12,316 nt of DNA from a bacterium (lineage in GTDB: Bacteria; Thermosulfidibacterota; Thermosulfidibacteria; Thermosulfidibacterales; Thermosulfidibacteraceae). Positions 1 to 7,208 of the stretch are shown one piece after another. Where the stretch lies: NCBI GenBank assembly GCA_027037155.1, contig JALWBK010000065.1, positions 1-12,316 on the forward strand. The letters run 5' to 3'. Each line of letters starts with the position of its first letter. The first letter of the stretch is position 1. A model generated the notes under the pieces. That model was not told where the DNA came from and ran no database searches. It saw nothing but the letters and a program-made list of their open reading frames with translations. A program made the position numbers and the translations under genes.

Positions 1-831
1 CTTGTGAGCGTTCTTGTTTATCTTGTCGCAGAGCCTTCTCACCAGCTCGTCCTGCACCTCCACATCGGTGGCTGCAGGATAGCCCCTGTAATCGTGGGTC
101 AGACCCGTGATGTGGAACCTGTAACCGTCTCCAGCCTTCACCATATTGGGCACCAGATCCTCCGCAGGCTCATAGGGCAGATACTCACCCGGCTTCTTGG
201 TGGTCCAACGGCGCTCAACCACCTTGATCTTTTCAGGCTCAGGAATGATCACCTTCTCGGTCATGTGACCAACACACTCGTCCATCATGAAGAAGACAGG
301 GCATCTATAGATCTCAGCCAAGTTGAAGGCGTCAATGATAAAGTCAAAACACTCCTGGGGAGAACTGGGGGAGATAGCGATGATCTCATAATCGCCATGG
401 GAACCCCACTTTATCTGCTGCATATCAGCCTGAGAGGGAAGAGTGGGCATACCCGTTGAGGGGCCACCTCTTTGAACATCCACAAAGACACAGGGGGTCT
501 CAGTCATGGCAGCATAACCGATGTGCTCCATCATAAGGGAGAGTCCTGGTCCAGAAGTGACGGTCATGGCCTTCAGTCCAGCCCAGACCGCTCCCTGAAG
601 ACAGATGGACGAAGCGATCTCATCCTCCATCTGGATGAACATGCCACCCACCAGGGGAATCCTTGCCGCGAACCTCTCCACCACCTCCGTAGAAGGAGTA
701 ATGGGATAACCTGCGGCAAAGCGGCAACCTGCAGCGAGGGCCCCTTCACAGGCGGCATGGTTACCGTCCAGGTAGTGGGCACCTGTCAAAACACCCTTTG
801 GATCAGCAGTAGTCCACTTAATCTCAGCCAT
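1..831 (-). CDS. korA: 2-oxoglutarate:ferredoxin oxidoreductase alpha subunit, 3' end outside window
   Basis: This frame stays open from an ATG at 831 to the window edge, giving 277 residues of a protein normally about 370-380 long, so the C-terminus is missing. It belongs to the 2-oxoacid:ferredoxin oxidoreductase alpha family. Seen: the YPITPSTE motif at residues 42-49, and the VQRGGPSTGMPT segment at 119-130 followed by Q-x-D and a KWGSHGD stretch to about 147. The enzyme interconverts 2-oxoglutarate plus CoA with succinyl-CoA and CO2, using ferredoxin in the cytoplasm; the thiamine diphosphate subunit is KorB, expected downstream. Start choice: GGAGG lies 7 bases before the ATG, and the gap from korD is 13 bases. 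The substrate (2-oxoglutarate rather than pyruvate or a branched-chain oxoacid) is inferred from the adjacent sucCD and korD; the domain pattern alone would not settle it. Confidence 0.93.
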   Translation of the reverse strand, partial: MAEIKWTTADPKGVLTGAHYLDGNHAACEGALAAGCRFAAGYPITPSTEVVERFAARIPLVGGMFIQMEDEIASSICLQGAVWAGLKAMTVTSGPGLSLMMEHIGYAAMTETPCVFVDVQRGGPSTGMPTLPSQADMQQIKWGSHGDYEIIAISPSSPQECFDFIIDAFNLAEIYRCPVFFMMDECVGHMTEKVIIPEPEKIKVVERRWTTKKPGEYLPYEPAEDLVPNMVKAGDGYRFHITGLTHDYRGYPAATDVEVQDELVRRLCDKINKNAHK

Positions 832-844
832 CTTGATACCTCCG

Positions 845-1096
845 TCATTCCTCTATCTTTTCTCTGTACCCGTATATGGCAAAGTCGGGACAGTACATTC
901 CACAAAGACCGCAACCAGTACACTTATCGGGATAGGCAAACTCGGGGTAATGGTACCCCTTGGCGTTGAACTTGGAAGACATAACTATAGCACCGGTGGG
1001 GCAGAAAGAAACACAGATCTCACATCCCTTACACCTATCGGGCTTGATAACAACCACTCCTCTGAACTTCCTCTTCTTAGCAGCAGCATCCGCCAT
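845..1096 (-). CDS. korD: 2-oxoglutarate:ferredoxin oxidoreductase delta (ferredoxin-like) subunit
   Basis: A complete 83-residue protein with two ferredoxin [4Fe-4S] motifs: C22-x2-C25-x2-C28-x3-C32-P and C59-x2-C62-x2-C65-x3-C69-P. The basic N-terminus (AAKKRK, residues 4-10) and small size are typical of delta subunits of four-subunit oxoacid:ferredoxin oxidoreductases, which relay electrons between the thiamine diphosphate site and soluble ferredoxin. It sits 15 bases after sucD and 13 before korA, so translation is probably coupled. A GGGAGG site precedes the ATG. The order D then A matches the usual korDABC arrangement. It could be a free-standing ferredoxin, but direct adjacency to korA makes a subunit role much more likely. 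Confidence 0.92.
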   Translation of the reverse strand: MADAAAKKRKFRGVVVIKPDRCKGCEICVSFCPTGAIVMSSKFNAKGYHYPEFAYPDKCTGCGLCGMYCPDFAIYGYREKIEE

Positions 1097-1111
1097 TGTT
1101 AAACCTCCCAG

Positions 1112-1987
1112 TTATTTGCCAAGCACCTTGGCAACAGTCTCACCTATCTCAGCCGGGCTCTCCACCACGTGAACACCGGCCTCCCTCAACGCAGCCATCT
1201 TCTCGGCAGCGGTACCCTTACCACCGGCAATTATAGCACCGGCGTGTCCCATCCTCCTTCCGGGAGGAGCTGTCCTACCGGCGATAAAGGCAACCACTGG
1301 CTTGTTAAACTCCTTCTTGATGTACTCAGCTGCCTCCTCCTCTGCGGTTCCACCAATCTCACCGATCAACACCACCACCTCCGTCTCAGGATCATCCTTG
1401 AAGAGCTTGAGCAGATCTATAAACCTGGAACCAATGATGGGATCACCACCTATACCTATACAGGTGGACTGGCCAATACCCCTGGTGGTACACTGCCAAA
1501 CGGCCTCGTAAGTAAGGGTACCGGATCTGGAGATGACACCCACAGGACCCCTCTTGAAAATATACCCGGGCATTATTCCCATCTTACACTCTTCAGGGGT
1601 GATAATTCCAGGACAGTTGGGACCGATGAGCCTGCATCCCTTATCCCTAATAGCCCTCTTCACCTTCATCATATCCAGAGCAGGGATTCCCTCGGTAATT
1701 GCCACAATCACCTCACATCCAGCATCGGCAGCCTCGGCAATGGCATCAGCAGCAAAGGCAGGAGGAACAAAGATCAAAGATGCATTGGCACCTTCCTTCT
1801 CCACAGCTTCAGCCACAGTGTTGTAAACGGGGACTTTACCCTCCCACATCTGGCCGCCTTTGCCAGGAGTAACACCGGCAACGATCTTGGTGCCATACTC
1901 AATACACTGCTTGGCGTGGAAGGTACCTTCCTTACCCGTTATACCCTGAACAACAACCCTTGTATCCTTATTCACCAAAATGCTCAT
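1112..1987 (-). CDS. sucD: Succinyl-CoA synthetase alpha subunit
   Basis: A full-length 291-residue alpha subunit (family about 290). It binds CoA and carries the phosphohistidine in the reversible reaction succinate + CoA + NTP to succinyl-CoA + NDP + Pi. Seen: the N-terminal CoA-binding Rossmann motif VQGITGKEG at 13-21, the IGPNCPGII segment at 121-129, the SRSGTLTYE region at 153-161, and the GHAGAI active-site loop with phospho-His at 248 (His246 in the E. coli protein). It starts with ATG behind a GGGAGG site, 15 bases after sucC. Malate-CoA ligase beta chains are close relatives, but no malyl-CoA pathway gene is nearby and all neighbours are TCA enzymes. Whether it prefers ATP or GTP cannot be told from this subunit. 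Confidence 0.97.
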   Translation of the reverse strand: MSILVNKDTRVVVQGITGKEGTFHAKQCIEYGTKIVAGVTPGKGGQMWEGKVPVYNTVAEAVEKEGANASLIFVPPAFAADAIAEAADAGCEVIVAITEGIPALDMMKVKRAIRDKGCRLIGPNCPGIITPEECKMGIMPGYIFKRGPVGVISRSGTLTYEAVWQCTTRGIGQSTCIGIGGDPIIGSRFIDLLKLFKDDPETEVVVLIGEIGGTAEEEAAEYIKKEFNKPVVAFIAGRTAPPGRRMGHAGAIIAGGKGTAAEKMAALREAGVHVVESPAEIGETVAKVLGK

Positions 1988-2002
1988 AGCCCAACCTCCC
2001 TA

Positions 2003-3172
2003 TTAAAGTTCACCTTTGGCTGCCTTAACAGCCTTCTCGGCACCATCGGCCATTGAATCGGCAAGTATAAAGGAGAGACCGCTGTTTTTGAGGATCTCCA
2101 TGGCCTCATCCCTATTGGTACCCTCAAGTCTCACAACCATAGGCACCTTCACCTCAAGCTCAGAGGCAGCTTTTGTTACACCCTCTGCAACCCTGTCACA
2201 GCGTACGATTCCACCGAAGATGTTTATGAACACCGCCTTCACGTTGGGATCGCTAAGAAGGATCCTAAAGGCGTTTTTCACCCTCTCGGCATTGGCAGCT
2301 CCACCCACATCAAGGAAGTTGGCAGGCTCACCGCCGTAAAGCTTAATGATATCCATGGTCGCCATAGCCAAACCAGCACCGTTCACCATACAGCCGATGT
2401 TTCCATCTAACTTGATGTAGTTGAGATCGTACTTAGAGGCCTCAACCTCCAAAGGATCTTCCTCGTGTATATCCCTGAGCTCGGCAATCTCGGGATGCCT
2501 GTAAAGGGCGTTGTCGTCAAAGTTTATCTTGGCATCAAGGGCTATCAAATCACCCTCTTTGGTGAGAACGAGGGGATTGATCTCCGCAAGGGATGCATCC
2601 TTCTCTATGAAGAGCTTGTAAAGGGCAGTAATAAAGTGAACCGCCTTCTTCAGGGTATCGCCAGTAAAGCCAAGACCAAAGGCGAGCTTCCTCGCATAGA
2701 AGGGCATGATGCCCAAAGCTGGATCCACAAAGGCCTTCAGGATCTTTTCCGGGCTCTTCTTGGCCACCTCCTCAATCTCCACACCACCTTCGGAAGAGAC
2801 CATTATTACGGGACATTCTGTCTGCCTATCAATGACCATACCAACGTAAAACTCCTTCTCAATGTTCAGGCCCTCTTCCACAAGAACCTTCCTAACCAGC
2901 TTTCCCTCGGGACCGGTCTGATGGGTTACTAACTTCATACCGATCATCTTCTTGGCGATCTCGTAAACCTCATCCACACTCTTGGCCAGCTTAACGCCAC
3001 CGGCCTTACCACGACCACCGGCATGGACCTGGGCCTTCACCACAAAGAGATTACCCCCAAGCTCCTCGGCGATCTTCTTCGCCTCTTCGGGGGTCTCAGC
3101 AACCTTACCTCTGGGAACCGGTATCCCGTACTGCTTAAACAGCTCCTTAGCTTGGTACTCGTGAACCTTCAT
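2003..3172 (-). CDS. sucC: Succinyl-CoA synthetase beta subunit (ADP/GDP-forming)
   Basis: A full-length 389-residue protein with an N-terminal ATP-grasp fold and a C-terminal ligase-CoA domain. Seen: K46 and the glycine-rich GGRGKAGG at 52-59 (nucleotide binding), N199 in EINP and D213 (Mg2+ ligands), N264 in VNGAG, and the IFGGIVRCD loop at 318-326 (phosphate/succinate binding). These fall at the same residue numbers I recall for E. coli SucC, so the alignment is nearly gap-free. It pairs with SucD to make or use succinyl-CoA, the substrate of the Kor enzyme encoded downstream. The ATG follows a strong AAAGGAGGGG site. A terminator-like hairpin in the 101-base gap upstream suggests that sucCD-kor expression can be set apart from sdh. 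Confidence 0.97.
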   Translation of the reverse strand: MKVHEYQAKELFKQYGIPVPRGKVAETPEEAKKIAEELGGNLFVVKAQVHAGGRGKAGGVKLAKSVDEVYEIAKKMIGMKLVTHQTGPEGKLVRKVLVEEGLNIEKEFYVGMVIDRQTECPVIMVSSEGGVEIEEVAKKSPEKILKAFVDPALGIMPFYARKLAFGLGFTGDTLKKAVHFITALYKLFIEKDASLAEINPLVLTKEGDLIALDAKINFDDNALYRHPEIAELRDIHEEDPLEVEASKYDLNYIKLDGNIGCMVNGAGLAMATMDIIKLYGGEPANFLDVGGAANAERVKNAFRILLSDPNVKAVFINIFGGIVRCDRVAEGVTKAASELEVKVPMVVRLEGTNRDEAMEILKNSGLSFILADSMADGAEKAVKAAKGEL

Positions 3173-3190
3173 GGAATCCCCTCCTTTAAC

Positions 3191-3232
3191 ACAAAATTAA
3201 AATAGGGGACCTCCCCACCAGAGGAAGTCCCC
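3191..3232 (-). terminator. Terminator-like hairpin between sdhB and sucC
   Basis: In the 101-base gap after sdhB, arms at 3223-3232 and 3205-3214 form a 10-bp stem with an 8-base loop. In the minus-strand transcript the stem is GGGGACUUCC with GGAGGUCCCC, fully paired with one U-G wobble. On the plus strand the same position is a C-A mismatch, so the structure favours minus-strand RNA. A T-rich tail (ATTTTAATTTTGT) follows after a 2-base break. The interrupted tail and lack of a recognisable promoter for sucC suggest a partial terminator or attenuator with read-through, or an mRNA-stabilising end. Confidence 0.65.
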
Positions 3233-3273
3233 CAAGCCTTTCGTTCAAACTGCTACAGATTGAGATCTCCAAC

Positions 3274-3981
3274 TTAGAGCCTCCCGCGCAGCATGAGCTT
3301 CCTCAGATCCACAATGGCCTGAGTTGGATTCAGCTCTTTGGGGCAGGCCTCAACACAGTTGAAGATGGTGTGACATCTCCAAATTCCGTGCTTGTCGTCT
3401 ATGGCATTCACCCTCTCTTCAAAGCCCTCGTCTCTGCTGTCAAACAAGAACCTGGCAGCCTTCAACAAGGCATTGGGACCAAGGAAGTTCTTGTCTGCCC
3501 AGTAGGTGGGACATGAGCTGGTGCAGCAGCCACAAAGTATACACTCATACTTGCCATCAAGCTTCTTTCTATCCTCAGGGCTCTGGAGCCTCTCCTTATC
3601 AGTGGGAGGAGGCGTCTTGGTAATGAGGTAAGGCTTGATGGCATAGAGCTTATCATAGAAAGGCTCCATGTCCACCACAAGATCCTTTATAACAGGAAAG
3701 CCCCTCAAAGGCTCTATAGTAACCACAGTGGTTCCCAAATCCTTCAACTGGGTCTCACAGGCAAGACCGTTCTTACCGTTTATGGTCATACCACAGGAGC
3801 CACAGATCCCGTGCCTGCACGCCCTACGATAGGTAAGAGAGCCGTCAAGGTTCCACTTGATGTAGTTAAGGGCATCCAGAACGGTCCATCCAGGCTCCGG
3901 CTCAAATCTATACTCCTGGATCCTTCCCGTCTCATCCTTCTCTGGATCGTACCTGAAAATTCTGAATGTATACTCAGCCAT
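3274..3981 (-). CDS. sdhB: Succinate dehydrogenase / fumarate reductase iron-sulfur subunit
   Basis: A complete 235-residue protein that carries electrons from the flavin of SdhA to quinone through three clusters. Seen: [2Fe-2S] ligands C55, C60, C63 and C75 (the numbers also found in E. coli SdhB). The [4Fe-4S] ligands are inferred as C147, C150, C153 and C213, and the [3Fe-4S] ligands as C157, C203 and C209. H204 after C203 is kept. One quinone-site residue differs: after C157-P-T-Y-W the second tryptophan of the usual WW pair (W164 in E. coli) is alanine 162. The gene is 12 bases after sdhA with a GGGGG site before the ATG. The sequence cannot say whether the complex mainly oxidises succinate or reduces fumarate. 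Confidence 0.97.
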   Translation of the reverse strand: MAEYTFRIFRYDPEKDETGRIQEYRFEPEPGWTVLDALNYIKWNLDGSLTYRRACRHGICGSCGMTINGKNGLACETQLKDLGTTVVTIEPLRGFPVIKDLVVDMEPFYDKLYAIKPYLITKTPPPTDKERLQSPEDRKKLDGKYECILCGCCTSSCPTYWADKNFLGPNALLKAARFLFDSRDEGFEERVNAIDDKHGIWRCHTIFNCVEACPKELNPTQAIVDLRKLMLRGRL

Positions 3982-3993
3982 AGCGGCACCCCC

Positions 3994-5832
3994 TTAGTAT
4001 TTCCTCTCTTCAGGCTTGAATCTTGTGATAACCACAGGCTTGTAGTCAAACTTGACTCCCTCTTCCGTTCTCCAGGCAAGGGTATGCTTGAGCCAGTTGT
4101 CATCGTCTCTCTTGGGATAGTCCGTCCTGTAGTGGGCACCTCTGGACTCAGTCCTGTTCAGAGCAGAAGCCACAATCACCTCTGCCGTCTCAAGCAGATG
4201 ACCAAGCTCTATAGCCTCCATCAGATGGGTGTTGAACTTGGTTCCTCTATCCTCAATATGGATGTTCTTGTATCTCTTCTGAAGATCCTTGATGATCTCG
4301 TACATCTTCTCAAGCTTCTCCTGATCCCTGAAAACGCCACAGAGAGTGTACATGTTCTCCTGAAGTATCTTCCTCAGTTCTGCAGGACGCTCGGGACCAT
4401 TGGAGTTGAGCACCCACTCAACCTCTTTAATGGCAGGCTCAGCGGCATCTTCAGGCAGCACCTCAAAGACAGGATTTGTAGAAAGATAAGCCACAACATC
4501 CTTACCAGCACGCTTACCGTGAACAGATGCATCAAGCAAAGAGTTGGTTCCAAGCCTGTTGGCACCATGTACGGAAACACAGGCACACTCGCCAGCCGCC
4601 CACAAACCTTCTAGCCACTTCTCCTTTCCATCCGCAAGAACCCTACAGCGAATGTCTGTGGGAATACCACCCATGGAGTAGTGGGCTGTCGGCTGAATGG
4701 GAACGGGCTCCTCAATGGGATCCACACCGGCAAACTTCATAGCAAGCTCTCTAACCTGGGGCAATCTCTCCTTTATCTTCTCAGCACCCAAGTGTCTGAG
4801 ATCCAGATAGACGTACTGCTGACCACCTATACCCCTACCGGCCTCTATTTCAGACCACTCTGCCCTGGAGACCACATCACGGGGAGCCAGCTCCATCTTG
4901 TCCGGAGCGTATCTCTTCATAAACCTCTCACCAAGGTCGTTTATAAGATAACCTCCTTCACCTCTTGCTCCTTCGGAAAGCAGTATTCCGCTTCCGGCAA
5001 GTCCTGTTGGATGGAACTGAACAAACTCCATATCTTCAAGAGGAAGCCCTGCCCTCATAGCCAAGGAAAGGCCATCGGCAGTATTTGCGTGGGAGTTAGT
5101 GGTTATGGAGAAACACCTTCCATAACCTCCCGTTGCCAAAACAACCGCCTTGGCCTGGAAGACATGAATGCCACCATTTATAAGATCCCAAGCAGTAACT
5201 CCGATGCACTTGCCATCCTTGATGATCAGAGAAAGCACAAAGAACTCAGAGTAGAACCTCACCTGATGCTTCACACACTGCTCCCAAAGGGTGTGCAAAA
5301 GCACGTGTCCCGTTCTATCAGCAGCCATACACGCTCTCAACACCGGCTTTCCACGACCGAAATCCTTAACGTGACCACCGAAGTAACGCTGCATGATTTT
5401 TCCGTCAGGTGTTCTGGAAAACGGCACTCCCATGTGCTCGTACTCGTAGATGATTCTGGGAGCCTCTTTAACCATAAGCTCTATGGCATCCTGATCACCT
5501 AAATAGTCACTACCCTTTACTGTATCAAAAAAGTGCCACTCTACGTGATCCTCCTCCAAGTTGGCCAAAGCAGCAGCGATACCACCCTGAGCCGCACCTG
5601 AATGGGACCTGGTAGGAAACACCTTCGTCAAACACGCAACATCATAACCGGCCTTCTTTATCTCAAGAGCAGCGAACATTCCCGCAAGGCCGGCTCCCAC
5701 CACCACAGCATCGTGAACATGAACGTTATGTATATCCACACCCTTGGGCTCTTCATGAACTACCTTTGCATCCTCGGTATTGTAGTATTTTGCACACTCC
5801 CCAACCTTAAACATTCCTCTGTACTCGCTCAT
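3994..5832 (-). CDS. sdhA: Succinate dehydrogenase / fumarate reductase flavoprotein subunit
   Basis: A complete 612-residue catalytic subunit that interconverts succinate and fumarate on the cytoplasmic face of the membrane. Seen: the FAD dinucleotide fold VVGAGLAG at 44-51; H77 in RSHSGAAQGG, the expected covalent FAD attachment residue; H274 in FHPTG; R318 in APRDV, matching the E. coli proton-shuttle Arg286; H384 in HYSMGG; R426 in GANRLGTNSLLD; and a C-terminal NRTESRGAH motif. The N-terminus is about 33 residues longer than the E. coli enzyme before the FAD fold and contains several His and one Cys. AGGAGG sits 8 bases before the first ATG, supporting the long form; an in-frame ATG at codon 7 lacks a better site. 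It lies 21 bases after sdhD and 12 before sdhB. Confidence 0.97.
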   Translation of the reverse strand: MSEYRGMFKVGECAKYYNTEDAKVVHEEPKGVDIHNVHVHDAVVVGAGLAGMFAALEIKKAGYDVACLTKVFPTRSHSGAAQGGIAAALANLEEDHVEWHFFDTVKGSDYLGDQDAIELMVKEAPRIIYEYEHMGVPFSRTPDGKIMQRYFGGHVKDFGRGKPVLRACMAADRTGHVLLHTLWEQCVKHQVRFYSEFFVLSLIIKDGKCIGVTAWDLINGGIHVFQAKAVVLATGGYGRCFSITTNSHANTADGLSLAMRAGLPLEDMEFVQFHPTGLAGSGILLSEGARGEGGYLINDLGERFMKRYAPDKMELAPRDVVSRAEWSEIEAGRGIGGQQYVYLDLRHLGAEKIKERLPQVRELAMKFAGVDPIEEPVPIQPTAHYSMGGIPTDIRCRVLADGKEKWLEGLWAAGECACVSVHGANRLGTNSLLDASVHGKRAGKDVVAYLSTNPVFEVLPEDAAEPAIKEVEWVLNSNGPERPAELRKILQENMYTLCGVFRDQEKLEKMYEIIKDLQKRYKNIHIEDRGTKFNTHLMEAIELGHLLETAEVIVASALNRTESRGAHYRTDYPKRDDDNWLKHTLAWRTEEGVKFDYKPVVITRFKPEERKY

Positions 5833-5853
5833 CCTACCTCACCTCCTAAGATC

Positions 5854-6213
5854 TTAAGCCACCGGTTTAAAAGGTATAACCGTTATAGCGCCAAGGAAGA
5901 AGAGAATACCACCCACCGTAACCAAGAGGAAGAAGATGATGCCCTGCCAAAGCTCACTGTCAACGTAATCCTGAACCACCATCCACACACCATTCAGTCC
6001 ATGATACAGAGCACAGGCGAGAAAGAGCATATCAATAACCTTCCAGGTAGGTGTAGCAAGCCTTGGAGCTATCCTCTCGTAGGTAACCCCTTCAGGCTTG
6101 GGAAGTCCATGAGTCACCCAGAAGTGAACAATAAGAAGCACCACCAGCAGTACACCGGTTATCCTCTGAAAGAGCCATGCATAAAAACCGCCGGAAGTCC
6201 TTTTCTCCTTCAT
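5854..6213 (-). CDS. sdhD: Succinate dehydrogenase membrane anchor subunit D (cytochrome b)
   Basis: A complete 119-residue protein with three predicted membrane helices (about 18-36, 58-80, 91-113). It anchors SdhAB and helps bind heme b and quinone. Seen: QRITG at 16-20 and LYHGLNGVW at 69-77, with H71 the likely heme ligand, and D82-Y83. H71, D82 and Y83 carry the same residue numbers as the heme ligand and quinone-site residues of E. coli SdhD, which supports the assignment. It is 12 bases after sdhC with a GGAGGGG site before the ATG. It visibly resembles SdhC (shared A-W-L, RITG, H-x-W-V-x-H and LYH-x2-NG), so the C/D labels rest on gene order and the conserved DY pair. Confidence 0.9.
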   Translation of the reverse strand: MKEKRTSGGFYAWLFQRITGVLLVVLLIVHFWVTHGLPKPEGVTYERIAPRLATPTWKVIDMLFLACALYHGLNGVWMVVQDYVDSELWQGIIFFLLVTVGGILFFLGAITVIPFKPVA

Positions 6214-6225
6214 ACCACCCCTCCG

Positions 6226-6615
6226 TTAATGGCTTAAAGCGTGCAAGAAATGCATAAACATAGGTATTCCGCCAACTAAGAACAGGACAGCGGCTATAGC
6301 CATTACTGCCCCAAAGATGGCCTTGTGAGCACCTGCAGCGTTATCGGCAAATTCCACTATTATTATCCTGAGACCATTAAAAGCATGGTACAAAACAGTC
6401 CCAAGAAGTCCTATCTCCAAGAGCAAGAAGATGGGCTGCTGAACCACAGACATCACCTTATTGAACCCTTCAGGACCAGAGGCAATGTTGTGAATCACCC
6501 AGATATGCAAAAGAAGATAGAACACCAACAAAAGCCCCGTAATCCTGTGCAACAACCAAGCGATGAAGCCCAGGTGCCACCGATAATGCCTAATAACTGG
6601 CGGTTTCTGAAGCAT
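6226..6615 (-). CDS. sdhC: Succinate dehydrogenase cytochrome b556 subunit C
   Basis: A complete 129-residue protein with three predicted membrane helices (about 17-41, 61-88, 99-119). It is the larger membrane anchor of the succinate:quinone oxidoreductase. Seen: LLHRITG at 21-27, matching the SdhC signature His-Arg-x-Ser/Thr-Gly; a PEGF segment at 48-51 as in E. coli SdhC; and LYHAFNGLR at 75-83, where H77 aligns with heme ligand His84 of E. coli. The quinone-site serine (S27 in E. coli) aligns with W20. H77 with SdhD H71 would ligate one heme b; further histidines (H23, H37, H42) leave a second heme possible. The gene is 20 bases after fumB with a GGGAGG site before the ATG. Confidence 0.92.
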   Translation of the reverse strand: MLQKPPVIRHYRWHLGFIAWLLHRITGLLLVFYLLLHIWVIHNIASGPEGFNKVMSVVQQPIFLLLEIGLLGTVLYHAFNGLRIIIVEFADNAAGAHKAIFGAVMAIAAVLFLVGGIPMFMHFLHALSH

Positions 6616-6635
6616 TTTACACCTCCCTTGGAAGT

Positions 6636-7196
6636 TTAGCCCTCAACTCTATACTCTTTTATCCCCATCTCTTCAAGATCTCCACCATGGGCATCGTAAA
6701 CCACAATCACAGGAAAGTCTTCCACTTCCAGCCTTCTAACAGCCTCAGGACCCAAATCCTCGTAAGCAATAATCTCAGCCTTTTTTATCCTCTGAGAAAG
6801 CAGAGCACCACAACCACCAACGGCACCAAAGTACACCGCCTTATACTTCTGGCAGTGCTCTTTAACCTCCTGACTCATCTTGCCCTTTCCTATCATCCCT
6901 TTAAGACCCAAGGCAATGAGCTTGGGAGCATAGGGGTTCATCCTGTAGCTTGTGGTGGGACCGGCAGCTCCCACAGGCCTTCCGGGTCTGGCTGGAGAGG
7001 GACCAACGTAATAGATGATCTGCCCTTTCACATCAAAGGGAAGCTCTTCCCCTTTCTCAAGGGCCTCAATCATCCTCTTATGGGCAGCGTCCCTTCCCGT
7101 ATATATCACACCGGAGATAAGAACGTTATCCCCAGCTTTTAACTTCAAAATATCCTCATCCGTCAAAGGAGTTGTTAATCTAATTACATCACCCAT
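6636..7196 (-). CDS. fumB: Fumarate hydratase class I, beta subunit (C-terminal domain)
   Basis: A 186-residue protein matching the beta domain of class I [4Fe-4S] fumarases, which interconvert fumarate and malate. Seen: TGRDAAHKR at 33-41, the AGPTTSYRM substrate-binding segment, GKGKMS, GGCGAL, and the terminal segment EDLGPEAVRRLEVEDFPVIV typical of this fold. The start is taken at the ATG at 7196, which begins the conserved MGDVIRL and leaves an 11-base gap from fumA. The frame stays open to a TTG at 7262, but that extension of 22 residues lies inside fumA and resembles no family member. The symbol fumB here means the beta subunit, not the E. coli FumB isozyme. Tartrate dehydratase (TtdB) is a close relative; the TCA context makes fumarase the better call. 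Confidence 0.94.
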   Translation of the reverse strand: MGDVIRLTTPLTDEDILKLKAGDNVLISGVIYTGRDAAHKRMIEALEKGEELPFDVKGQIIYYVGPSPARPGRPVGAAGPTTSYRMNPYAPKLIALGLKGMIGKGKMSQEVKEHCQKYKAVYFGAVGGCGALLSQRIKKAEIIAYEDLGPEAVRRLEVEDFPVIVVYDAHGGDLEEMGIKEYRVEG

Positions 7197-7203
7197 TTTT
7201 AAA

Positions 7204-7208
7204 CCCCC
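7204..7208 (-). promoter_or_regulatory. Ribosome binding site of fumB
   Basis: GGGGG 7 bases before the ATG at 7196, overlapping the last base of the fumA TAG stop. It is the weakest ribosome site in the cluster, consistent with translational coupling to fumA so that the two fumarase subunits are made together. Confidence 0.6.

Noticed and set aside
1112..3172. Malate-CoA ligase (MtkAB) as an alternative for sucCD
   Set aside because: Sequence families are close, but no malyl-CoA lyase or serine-cycle gene is nearby and the neighbours are Sdh and Kor.
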